This document shows positions 1 to 7,182 of a stretch of DNA of 64,000 bases, piece by piece. Each line of letters opens with the position of its first letter. Position 1 is the stretch's first letter. The notes below the pieces were generated by a model. It saw only the letters and a program-made list of their open reading frames with translations, searched no databases and was not told where the DNA came from. Made by a program: the position numbers and the translations under genes. This DNA comes from Methanosarcina flavescens (lineage in GTDB: Archaea > Halobacteriota > Methanosarcinia > Methanosarcinales > Methanosarcinaceae), in the NCBI RefSeq assembly GCF_001304615.2, contig NZ_CP032683.1, forward strand, positions 3,038,001-3,102,000. Direction: 5' to 3'.

Positions 1-368
1 TGATAAGGAGCAAACTTAACAGCTACCTTTTCCTGAATCTGGTTCCGCTTCTACTGCTTGTCCCTCTAACCTTCACAAAAGACCCTGAAGTTTTGCTGCC
101 AGCCCTGCTGCTTTTCATCTCTATTTCCCTTTATATGGTTTCAATACTTATTTACCTGACAGGTCTTTCCCCTTCCATAAACCTCTACAACGGCAGGACT
201 TTTGCACTTTATACGCTGTCTGTAATGCCACTCTTGATGGTGAATATTATCCTGTCGATGTTCGGATTCTTTTATGTGTTTGTAAACCTCCTGCTTCTGC
301 CTCTTGCCTTCTACCTGCTCGGGAAAAGCTTCAGGAAATGGGATGGGATTGAAAGCCCGCGTTTTTGA
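1..368 (+). CDS. integral membrane protein, C-terminal part (cut by window edge)
   Basis: The reading frame is open from the left edge (codons in phase with base 3) to a TGA at 366-368, so this is the 3' end of a longer gene rather than a small protein starting at the internal ATG at 93. The roughly 121 visible residues are strongly hydrophobic, with about four membrane segments (LVPLLLLVPL, PALLLFISISLYMVSILIYL, FALYTLSVMPLLMVNIIL, FFYVFVNLLLLPLAFYLL) and a charged tail (KSFRKWDGIESPRF). It could be the end of a transporter permease or of an uncharacterised polytopic protein. No family motif is recognisable in the visible part. Function unknown. Confidence 0.7.
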   Translation, partial: IRSKLNSYLFLNLVPLLLLVPLTFTKDPEVLLPALLLFISISLYMVSILIYLTGLSPSINLYNGRTFALYTLSVMPLLMVNIILSMFGFFYVFVNLLLLPLAFYLLGKSFRKWDGIESPRF

Positions 369-459
369 CGATGCCTGCTGGTTGAATAGAGATCAATTAT
401 TTGCATAGCGCAGGGGCAAAGGATAGAACTTGCCGCGGATAAAAGCCTATTGAAAAAAT

Positions 460-1467
460 GGCTCTGTAGAAATCCTCTAAATTCTGTTTTTACCCAAAAA
501 TTATAAAAATAAAATTGTAAAAATGCTCCTTAATTTTTTTGTCCACACAAAAAACAAAGGAGCAATTGCTATTGTCATCAAATAAGTATATTAAATTTAT
601 TGATCTCAGTCTTAAAACGGTTCAGTCTTCCAGACTGAACCTTTACTCCTGCAAATATTCCAAACGTGTTTATACTCAACATCAGCTTCTTGTTCTTGTT
701 TTATTGAAGGAGTATATAAGTACAGACTACCGTGACTTTGTAGAACTTGTTGACCTCATGAACAATATAAAGGAAAAACTTGACCTTGATAAGGTTCCTC
801 ATTACACTACTCTTCAAAAGTTTGTGTCCAGAATTCCCTCTTCATTGTTTAACCTAATTTTGTCAAAAACTCTAAAACTATTTTACTCACATGGAGAAAA
901 AGTTCTCATTACGGCAATTGATGCAACAGGATTTACGAGTTCTTATGCAAGTCATTATTATTCTAAGAGAACAGGGAAGCTCCGAAGGAGCTTCCTTAAA
1001 ACTTCAATATCAGTAGACACTATTAAAAAAGTAATATTAGGATGGAAAATTAGCCAAAAAACAGATCATGATGTCAAGCATGCAAAGACTCTGATAAGAC
1101 AATCAAACAAGTCAAGAAAGTCTCAATGTTATGTGATGGATAAAGGATATGATTCCGAAGAAATTCATACTCTAATAAGAGAAGAGATAAAAGCAGATTC
1201 AATAGTACCTTTGAGAGAAAGAAAAAGAAAGAGAATAAACGGAAAATATAGAAAACAATTAAACAAAGACTTTGATAAGATCAAATACAATAGAAGGAAT
1301 ATAGTAGAGACAATAATATCTGTTGTAAAAAGAAAATTTGGAGAAACATTAAGAGCAAGAAAGGTTAGAAATCAAGTAAAAGAAGTAAAAGTTAAACTAA
1401 TAGTCTATAATATAAACAAAAAAGTAATACAATTATTATGGATTAAATTAAGGATTTCTACAGAGCC
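460..1467 (+). mobile_element. complete IS5-type insertion sequence (ISH1-like)
   Basis: Perfect 17-bp terminal inverted repeats (GGCTCTGTAGAAATCCT at 460-476 and its complement at 1451-1467) bound a 1008-bp element. An identical 8-bp target duplication, GAAAAAAT, lies outside each end (452-459 and 1468-1475). One transposase gene fills the element. An intact duplication and perfect ends indicate a recent insertion. The 8-bp duplication and the DDE transposase type suit the IS5 superfamily, ISH1-like group (from knowledge of the family, not searched). The element lies between a membrane-protein gene and decayed DNA, so no intact gene is visibly split. Confidence 0.9.
524..564 (+). promoter_or_regulatory. 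hairpin that would hide the transposase ribosome-binding site
   Basis: TGCTCCTT (524-531) pairs with AAGGAGCA (557-564). The stem continues inward through T-rich and A-rich arms with about two mismatches around the loop GTCCACAC. The 3' arm contains the AAGGAG ribosome-binding site of the transposase. A transcript entering from outside the element would fold this stem and hide the site, whereas a transcript starting inside the stem would not. IS10 and IS50 limit translation from read-through transcripts in this way; its use here is inferred. Confidence 0.55.
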
Positions 1468-1480
1468 GAAAAAATTATAA
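572..1480 (+). CDS. DDE transposase of the IS5-type element
   Basis: About 302 residues; cuts and joins the element ends. Visible catalytic acidic residues are Asp in ITAIDATGF, Asp in [11 protein letters not shown] and Glu in [17 protein letters not shown], the last being the usual IS4/IS5 YREK-like C-terminal block. The frame is open from a TTG at 539, but the only good ribosome-binding site (AAGGAG, 557-562) sits before TTG 572, giving MSSNKYIKF. The stop (TAA 1478-1480) lies 13 bp beyond the right inverted repeat, so the last four residues (PKKL) come from the repeat edge, target duplication and host DNA. The gene appears intact. Confidence 0.88.
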   Translation: MSSNKYIKFIDLSLKTVQSSRLNLYSCKYSKRVYTQHQLLVLVLLKEYISTDYRDFVELVDLMNNIKEKLDLDKVPHYTTLQKFVSRIPSSLFNLILSKTLKLFYSHGEKVLITAIDATGFTSSYASHYYSKRTGKLRRSFLKTSISVDTIKKVILGWKISQKTDHDVKHAKTLIRQSNKSRKSQCYVMDKGYDSEEIHTLIREEIKADSIVPLRERKRKRINGKYRKQLNKDFDKIKYNRRNIVETIISVVKRKFGETLRARKVRNQVKEVKVKLIVYNINKKVIQLLWIKLRISTEPKKL

Positions 1481-1990
1481 TCGATTTGTAACCTTTATGA
1501 ATCTGATTTTTTGACATAAAATATTCTGAGACTCTTTTGACACCTGTTTTCGCAATAGTTTTCTCTTACATTATTTTAGTAGATTGGTGATAATTATTGT
1601 TAATAGTAATCATTAATATCATTTTTAATAACATTAATAATAATTTAATAGTAAAGTTATTAATTATTATTTAATAGTAAAATTATTAATTGTTATTAAC
1701 AGTTCTTTTAACAACTGTTTTTAATATTGGCTTTGATATTCGCTTTTTAGGAGCTTTTTTGAGATTAAGTTGCGTAGACTTGAAGTGCCAAGGCTGGAAA
1801 TTGACAGGTCAAATTAGAGATTAACAAGTTGTTGAAAAATACAGAGTGAGTTAAGAATTAATGCATCTATTCTTTTATAGGAATATCAGACAATCAAATT
1901 TTTGGACAGGAAACTTATTTATAACTTCGTGACAGTATAATCAGATACTTATAGAAAATATCGGTACAGAGATGTTTCTATATAGCAAAA
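1481..1990. other. A+T-rich gap with direct repeat and stem-loop
   Basis: No gene seen. A 26-bp direct repeat, TTTAATAGTAAAGTTATTAA and similar, occurs twice head to tail at 1644-1669 and 1670-1695. It is followed by AACAGTT (1698-1704) and AACTGTT (1713-1719), a 7-bp stem next to a T-run, which could act as a terminator. The remainder is A+T-rich without a convincing reading frame. Confidence 0.5.
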
Positions 1991-2116
1991 TGTTCTACAA
2001 CAGCTGACGGTTCAAAGGCTGGGGCTGCCAGTGGAAAGCCGCAGGCAAAGACCCAAGCTGAGAAGCCGGCAAAGAAGAATGCCAAACCATCAAAAAAAGG
2101 AAAAAAAGGAAAGTGA
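1991..2116 (+). pseudogene. relic of a lysine/alanine-rich protein C-terminus
   Basis: This frame encodes about 41 residues rich in Lys, Ala, Pro and Gly, ending AKKNAKPSKKGKKGK and a TGA at 2114-2116. The composition matches a basic disordered tail of a real protein, but the frame is closed just upstream (TAG 1952-1954) with no plausible start. The antisense reading frame over the same DNA has no recognisable protein character. Interpreted as the surviving 3' end of a gene lost by deletion. The parent gene is not identified. Confidence 0.4.
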
Positions 2117-2163
2117 TTAATGTAAGTCAATTCCTCAAGCAGTAGCTTATCATCAACCGATAT

Positions 2164-2204
2164 CCGGAAAATACATGGAGCATACCCGGAAAATACATGG
2201 AGCA
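2164..2204. repeat. short tandem repeat
   Basis: The 19-bp unit CCGGAAAATACATGGAGCA occurs at 2164-2182 and 2186-2204 (period 22), with a weaker third match at about 2212-2224. No gene overlaps it. Function unknown. Confidence 0.55.
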
Positions 2205-2337
2205 CACCAAAAGATATGGAGCAATAAATTTTAACGCCTCTTATGTAGTACAAAATTTAAAAAATACTATGTGAAAGGTAATAAAATAGATAAGCTACTG
2301 CCTGATATACTTCCCTTAAACCCGAATTTTAAGTTAT

Positions 2338-3189
2338 TTATAACAGGTTTTTGGGCTGTTTATGTGCGGGCAACATAGGCAGCCTCATAGTATTGATAAG
2401 GATCTGGCTTTGAATATCTTTTGCCCTTTCAATCACGAGTTCTTTTCCTTTCTGCGTGAGAGCAAAAAGCGGGATTGCAGCCGCAACCTGCACAAGAGGT
2501 TTTGCAAGTTCCCGGATATATCTTGAAGCACAGCTGATTACAATATCCGAATTTTCCAGAATACCCTCAGCTTCTTCTTTGCTGACTCCTGTAACATGTA
2601 CAGCAATTATTATAAGGTCAAGCCCGAGTTCGGTTTCAAGCTTTCGCAACTCTTTTGCGGTTTCCGCAAAAGCCACGGTTACTGCAATCTTTCGGTACCC
2701 AAGTTCGGCAGCTTTCCTTGCTCCTCTAACAGGGTCAATAGCAGCAGTTGAAGGATCGAGTACGGTTCCGCCAAGTTTCTGGATTCCATCAATTATGCCA
2801 CCGATTGGCTCAGTTTCTATAAGGCCGGACATCCTGCCCCCTATACCCTGGACAAGTGCAGGGTTGCTGGCAATGACAGTGCCTGCCCCGTCACAGGCAG
2901 TTACGGTCGTATCAAGAAAACCACACCTGAGACCGGACATCACGATTTCCGACGCCCCGAAAGCCACATAGGTATCAAGCTCAAAGAGTTTGCGCCCTGG
3001 GGTGAACATTCCTACATCACGAATCCGGGACTCAATATTCTTTTTAACCTCTTCCCTGGTGATATTCTGGACTCCTCTCAGCTTGGCAAAAAGAGGGCAC
3101 CAATCGATTTCCGGTTCCCCAACTTCTACAACCCTGCCGTCTTTTACGACGACTCTTGCTTTTCCCAGCAGTTCCATTACATGAGGCAT
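2338..3189 (-). CDS. methanogenesis marker 8-like protein (DUF2099), copy 1
   Basis: About 283 residues, soluble, without signal peptide. The beginning MPHVMELLGKARVVV and blocks VGEPEIDWCPLFAKLRG, GFGASE-like FGASEIVMSG, DTTVTACDGAGTVI, GIGGRMSGLIETEPI and QKGKELVIERAKDI match the downstream paralogue almost position for position. I assign both to the methanogenesis-marker-8/DUF2099 family, present across methanogens with no settled biochemical role. Conserved Cys residues (DWCPLF, TACDGAG, ISCASRY) suggest metal or cofactor binding (inference). The frame is open 15 bases further to a GTG at 3204, but the ATG at 3189 aligns with the start of copy 2. Same orientation as copy 2, 158 bp downstream of it. 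Confidence 0.75.
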   Translation of the reverse strand: MPHVMELLGKARVVVKDGRVVEVGEPEIDWCPLFAKLRGVQNITREEVKKNIESRIRDVGMFTPGRKLFELDTYVAFGASEIVMSGLRCGFLDTTVTACDGAGTVIASNPALVQGIGGRMSGLIETEPIGGIIDGIQKLGGTVLDPSTAAIDPVRGARKAAELGYRKIAVTVAFAETAKELRKLETELGLDLIIIAVHVTGVSKEEAEGILENSDIVISCASRYIRELAKPLVQVAAAIPLFALTQKGKELVIERAKDIQSQILINTMRLPMLPAHKQPKNLL

Positions 3190-3347
3190 ATAAATACACT
3201 TCACTCTCGTATTATTTTAGAAAAAATTGTTTTATTAGATGAAAATATATCCTATTAAAAGGAAAATAAGATTAAAGAAATTGAATTCTAATAATTAGAT
3301 TAAAAGAAAAACTAAAAAGAAAATGGTGACAATTTTGAGAGCCGTTC

Positions 3348-4196
3348 TTATTTCAACTCTCTTGGCTGTTTGTTTTCAGGCAGCACCGGCAGAGGCATGG
3401 TGTTTATCAGAAGCGGGCTTTTGATATCCTTTGCCCTTTCTACTACAAGTTCCTTTCCTTTCTGGGTAAGGGCAAAAAGCGGGACTGCTGTTCCAACCTG
3501 GGCAAGTGGCTTTACGATATCCCGCACGTATTTTGAGGCGCAGCTAGTTGTGATGTCGGCGTTCTCAACAAGAACCCTGGCTTCTTCTTCGTTAAAACCT
3601 GTGGTATGCACACCAATTATTATAAGGTCAAGCTCGAGTTCGGATTCAAGCTCTCGTAACTCTTTTGCGGTTTCTGCGAAAGCCACGGTTACTGCGATTT
3701 TTTTGTATCCCAGTTCGGCTGCTTTCTTCACGCCTGCAACCGGGTCCATTTTTGCAGTCGAGGGGTCAAGCACAATCCCGCCGCGTTCTGAAATCCCGTT
3801 GATTATTCCGTCAATCGGCTCGGTTTCGACAAGCCCTGACATCCTGCCTCCCATGCCCTGAACAAGGATGGGGTTATTGGAGATAACTGTTCCTGCCCCT
3901 TCGCAGGCGGTCACGGTTGTATCAAGCAAACCCCTGATCAACCCTGTCATCATAACTTCCGACGCCCCGAACCCTACAAAGTCTTCAAGTTCCAGCCTGC
4001 GTTTATCCGTGAACATCCCGAAATCGGCTATCCTGAACTCCATATTTTTCCTGACTTCTTCCGGGGTTATCTTCTGGATTCCGCGTATCTTGGCAAAAAG
4101 GGGGCACCAATCGATTTCAGGTTCCCCTACTTCAATAACCTTCCCATCTTCTACGACTACTCTTGTTTTCCCAAGCAATTCTATTATATGAGGCAT
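3348..4196 (-). CDS. methanogenesis marker 8-like protein (DUF2099), copy 2
   Basis: 282 residues, the upstream member of the tandem pair. It starts at an ATG preceded by GGAG five bases upstream (rc GGAGTAGCCATG). It shares with copy 1 the N-terminal HIIELLGKTRVVV block, EIDWCPLFAKIRG, FGASEVMMTG, DTTVTACEGAGTVI, GMGGRMSGLVETEPID, VAFAETAKEL and FALTQKGKELV. The two differ mainly in the middle and in the C-terminal PLPVLPENKQP tail. No membrane segments. The family call is from recognised motifs; function is unknown. The better ribosome-binding site suggests this copy is the more efficiently translated one. Confidence 0.75.
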   Translation of the reverse strand: MPHIIELLGKTRVVVEDGKVIEVGEPEIDWCPLFAKIRGIQKITPEEVRKNMEFRIADFGMFTDKRRLELEDFVGFGASEVMMTGLIRGLLDTTVTACEGAGTVISNNPILVQGMGGRMSGLVETEPIDGIINGISERGGIVLDPSTAKMDPVAGVKKAAELGYKKIAVTVAFAETAKELRELESELELDLIIIGVHTTGFNEEEARVLVENADITTSCASKYVRDIVKPLAQVGTAVPLFALTQKGKELVVERAKDIKSPLLINTMPLPVLPENKQPRELK

Positions 4197-4452
4197 GGCT
4201 ACTCCTTCATATTAGCAAAATAACATTATTAAGGAACTGAGATCCGATAAAAATAGCATTTAAGGTTTGTGTCTATATATATAATAGCTTTTGGATTTAG
4301 GGTTTTGATTTGAGCCATGTCTGTTTAATATTTTAATTGATTCAACCTTATTTCTACTTTTTAGGTTTCCACCTGCTAAAGATAGTCTGAAAGCTTTTTG
4401 AAACTGGAGGGCAGCCTGGAGCTTGAGAATTGCTAGAGGTTGGATAATAGCT

Positions 4453-6276
4453 TTAGTTTTCATTGTCATCAGTTCCATCAAGCTCTTTCAATTTCTTCTC
4501 GCAAATACTAATTATCCTTGGATCTTCAATTGCTTTTCCAATAGATAGAGATTGCTTCAAAAATTCAATTGCTTTTCTGGGCTCCCCCAGATCACTGTAT
4601 GCTAACCCCAGATTTCCAAGGTGATTTCCTTCTCCTCTCCTGTCTCCTGTTTCTCTGGAAATCTTTAAAGCCTGTTCGTAATACTCAATCGCCTTTCTGG
4701 GCTCTCCCAGATCACTGTATGCTAACCCCAGATTTCCAAGGTGATTTCCTTCCCCTCTCCTGTCTCCTATTTCTCTGGAAATCTTTAAAGCCTGTTCATA
4801 ATATTCAATTGCTTTTCTGGGCTCGCCCAGATTACTGTATGCAGTCCCCAGATTTCCAAGAACAGCTCCATGAGTCTGTTTGTCTTTGAGAACTGGTTTG
4901 TCTTTGAAATGGTCATCAGGAAGTAATTTTTTGTAAATATCAATTAGTGTTCTTGGATTCTCCCAGAGATTCAGAAGAGATGGGAGATTGTATCTCCATA
5001 TGATATCGGCTGCAAAATCATACTCTCCAGCTTCGCAAGCGTGGTAATGGGCCTCGATTACTGGTTGAAGGTCTTCTTTCTTGGTGGGATTTTTTGGTAG
5101 TGGAAGAGAAAGGTAGTATTTTACTGCAAGCATATGTGCTTCTTTTTTGTCTTTGAGATCCCCATAGGAAAATTCCTGAATTAAGGGGTGTAGCCAGTAA
5201 CTTCCATTATGGTCGGTTTCGAGAAGGGACTTATCGACGAGTTTCTTAACAATGTCTATTGAGGTATTTTCTGTAAACATATCTTTGAGACCTTTCATAC
5301 TCACAAGCTCACGATAGACTGAAATGCGCTCAAGAAACTCTTTTTCATCTCCTGCTAATTTATCGAATAATCTTCTCGCCTTTTTGATAGTATCCTCTTT
5401 TTCTTTTTGATACATATTTAAATCGGCAAGTATGTCTTTTGCCCCAAATCTTTTTACAAGCTCCACAAGCAATTTCAAGGCAAGAAGATGACCGTCCACA
5501 CCTGTAGCCAGTTCTTCCAGCTTTTGAGGTTCTACTTCACCAAGCCCATTTCTAGCAAGGTAATCAACTGCAAAATCCGTTCTCAAACCATTGAGATGCT
5601 GTTTTTCTTCATCTTCCACCACATCTATCAGACTTTCCCCGTTTTCGAATATGGGCAGAACTCGACTTGTTATAATGACTTTTGCGTTGTGGGTATTGTG
5701 TCGCAAGGAAAAAAAGAGGAGTTCAATTTCTTTGTCAGTATAATTTTGGTCTGCAAGAATGGTGCTCAAATCATCGAAAATTAGCCAGATTTCGCTCCTT
5801 CTATGAAGTTCGCCGGTGAGTTTGTCAATATCAATTTTTCCGGGTTCTCTTCTCTCCGCTTTAAAAGATACAATTTCAGGAGCATTCATGTAAGCAGCCA
5901 GTTTCTCAAGAATATCACTCAGTTTTGCATCCTGATTATCATGGAAGCTGAACCAGAAAGGCTCAGGGACGTTTACAGGTCTGAGGTCTACAAGAGCTCT
6001 TGCTAGAGTGGACTTGCCGACACCACCAACTCCGCTGATTAGTAAAATTTGGTGACTTTCAAGGTATGTAAGGGCTTTTATTAATTCTTCTGAACGGTTT
6101 TCGCTAACGAACTCCTTCAATCGTCTTGGATACGGCGGTAGTGTTGAAGGATTATAGCGACTCAGGATTTCCTGATTTACCGTTTCTTGTCGCTTTTGGT
6201 CAAGGTACTCGATGATCTTGACAAATTCGTCACCTGAAGGCGTGTTGAAGTTGAAAAAAGTATTGTAGTTTCCCAC
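4453..6276 (-). CDS. STAND/NB-ARC-type NTPase with TPR repeats (NLR-like)
   Basis: 607 residues. Walker A GVGGVGKST at about 82-90, Walker B IWLIFDDL at about 163-170 and the sensor-like IITSR at about 201-205 define a STAND/AP-ATPase core. A winged-helix-like region follows (to about 390), then TPRs from about 466 to 590. Such proteins work as ligand-triggered switches in immunity and cell-death systems; the trigger here is unknown. The start is a GTG with no ribosome-binding site, and no other usable start lies before Walker A. The preceding gene ends with TAG only 18 bases upstream in the same reading frame, so translation is either coupled or reads through the amber codon. Two TPR units are nearly identical at DNA level (120-bp period). 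Confidence 0.85.
   Translation of the reverse strand: MGNYNTFFNFNTPSGDEFVKIIEYLDQKRQETVNQEILSRYNPSTLPPYPRRLKEFVSENRSEELIKALTYLESHQILLISGVGGVGKSTLARALVDLRPVNVPEPFWFSFHDNQDAKLSDILEKLAAYMNAPEIVSFKAERREPGKIDIDKLTGELHRRSEIWLIFDDLSTILADQNYTDKEIELLFFSLRHNTHNAKVIITSRVLPIFENGESLIDVVEDEEKQHLNGLRTDFAVDYLARNGLGEVEPQKLEELATGVDGHLLALKLLVELVKRFGAKDILADLNMYQKEKEDTIKKARRLFDKLAGDEKEFLERISVYRELVSMKGLKDMFTENTSIDIVKKLVDKSLLETDHNGSYWLHPLIQEFSYGDLKDKKEAHMLAVKYYLSLPLPKNPTKKEDLQPVIEAHYHACEAGEYDFAADIIWRYNLPSLLNLWENPRTLIDIYKKLLPDDHFKDKPVLKDKQTHGAVLGNLGTAYSNLGEPRKAIEYYEQALKISREIGDRRGEGNHLGNLGLAYSDLGEPRKAIEYYEQALKISRETGDRRGEGNHLGNLGLAYSDLGEPRKAIEFLKQSLSIGKAIEDPRIISICEKKLKELDGTDDNEN
4569..4860 (-). repeat. 120-bp tandem repeat encoding TPR units
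   Basis: Successive 40-codon units (GNLGLAYSDLGEPRKAIEYY and the following helix ALKISRETGDRRGEG) repeat with very few base changes between the two central copies; a third, upstream copy is slightly more diverged. The near-identity at synonymous sites indicates recent unit duplication or homogenisation, as seen in variable recognition arrays. Confidence 0.75.
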
Positions 6277-6294
6277 CGCGAGTTGATCAACATT

Positions 6295-6636
6295 CTATAT
6301 ATTGAAATTTATGATTAGTCGAATTTCCTTAACAAGGTCTGGATTCTCTCTTAGCAGTTTCAGGATCTCCTGCTTAAGCTCTTCTTTTGCTTTAGGATCA
6401 TCGGGGCTTTCAGAGACTTTTTTAAGCGCTTTTTCAAGGGATTCACCCATTTTAGGACTTATTTTGTCCAGCAAAGTCTTTGCTCTCTTCCAACTTTCGG
6501 AACCGAGTTTTTCAATGCCTTTTTCTAAAAGCATATCTTTGCTTTTATCTACTACAGCTTTGCCTCCCGCATAGATAAATGGCAGGGCTGGAGCGAGAAT
6601 ATTTGTTGCTTGCTGGGCTAAGAAAGCTAGATCCAT
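6295..6636 (-). CDS. small helical partner of the STAND NTPase (possible effector)
   Basis: 113 residues with a strong ribosome-binding site (GGAGGAG, three bases before ATG). The N-terminal third is hydrophobic and alanine-rich (LAFLAQQATNILAPALPFIY), followed by amphipathic charged helices (SWKRAKTLLDKI, SPDDPKAKEELKQEILKLL). The C-terminus is short and beta-prone (EIRLIINFNI). Small proteins of this build are encoded beside NLR-like genes in Methanosarcina and other prokaryotes, where HeLo-like (Bell) membrane-active effectors have been described; membership of that family is inferred, not shown. It ends at TAG, and the frame continues open through six codons straight into the NTPase. The partner begins with a related short stretch (FFNFN versus IINFN). 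Confidence 0.7.
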   Translation of the reverse strand: MDLAFLAQQATNILAPALPFIYAGGKAVVDKSKDMLLEKGIEKLGSESWKRAKTLLDKISPKMGESLEKALKKVSESPDDPKAKEELKQEILKLLRENPDLVKEIRLIINFNI

Positions 6637-7182
6637 AAACTCCTCCGAATTCTTTTTGACATTGGAGGCATTACAAAATAAATCTTGCTGTTTTGAGCGG
6701 ATGAAAAGAAGAAATTTTAGATCTTTGACTTTTCCAGATCACGATTAGATAAATTTACAAATTTCAACTTTTTTGCAAAATTTTCGTGAAGGCCGCTCTC
6801 CTTCGTCGAAAGTGGACGTATTCTGGTTCTGAAAGATGAATCCCTTGGTTCTGCCTTCTTGAATAAGGAAATAAATTAATTTAAAAGTGCTGCTGGAAAA
6901 AGAAGGTAGTAAGAATCCAATAAGGAAAAATATATAGACTGATAAAAATTAACTGCCCAAATTTAGTTAACTTACTCCAAAGGTTTCTAATATAAATAAG
7001 GATAATTATAACATTAGTAGCAAGGGTTTACACTTAATTTTTAGAAAAAAACAAAAGAATACTGTCTTGAAGATATTAAAGAGACTCTATCCTTTTAAAT
7101 TTAATTCTTCTTTTTTAAATGTAATCCTTTGCGGAAATAAGTATCTTTGCGGAAATAAGTATATATCTGGGGGATATGGTAC
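6637..7182. other. intergenic region between divergent genes, with repeats
   Basis: Promoter region for the STAND module (minus strand) and the secreted protein at 7183 (plus strand). It holds a 17-bp sequence at 6792-6808 that recurs in opposite orientation at 25295-25311. A perfect tandem 18-bp repeat, CTTTGCGGAAATAAGTAT, lies at 7127-7144 and 7145-7162, directly upstream of the ribosome-binding site of the 7183 gene. Several TATA-like stretches are present (for example AAATATATAG near 6927). Confidence 0.6.

Noticed and set aside
1978-2253. 91-codon minus-strand frame
   Set aside because: It is antisense to the Lys/Ala-rich relic, and its Phe/Ala-rich sequence mirrors that strand; no start signals.
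4260-4481. 73-codon minus-strand frame after the STAND NTPase gene
   Set aside because: Overlaps the end of the NTPase gene, has no ribosome-binding site and no protein-like features.
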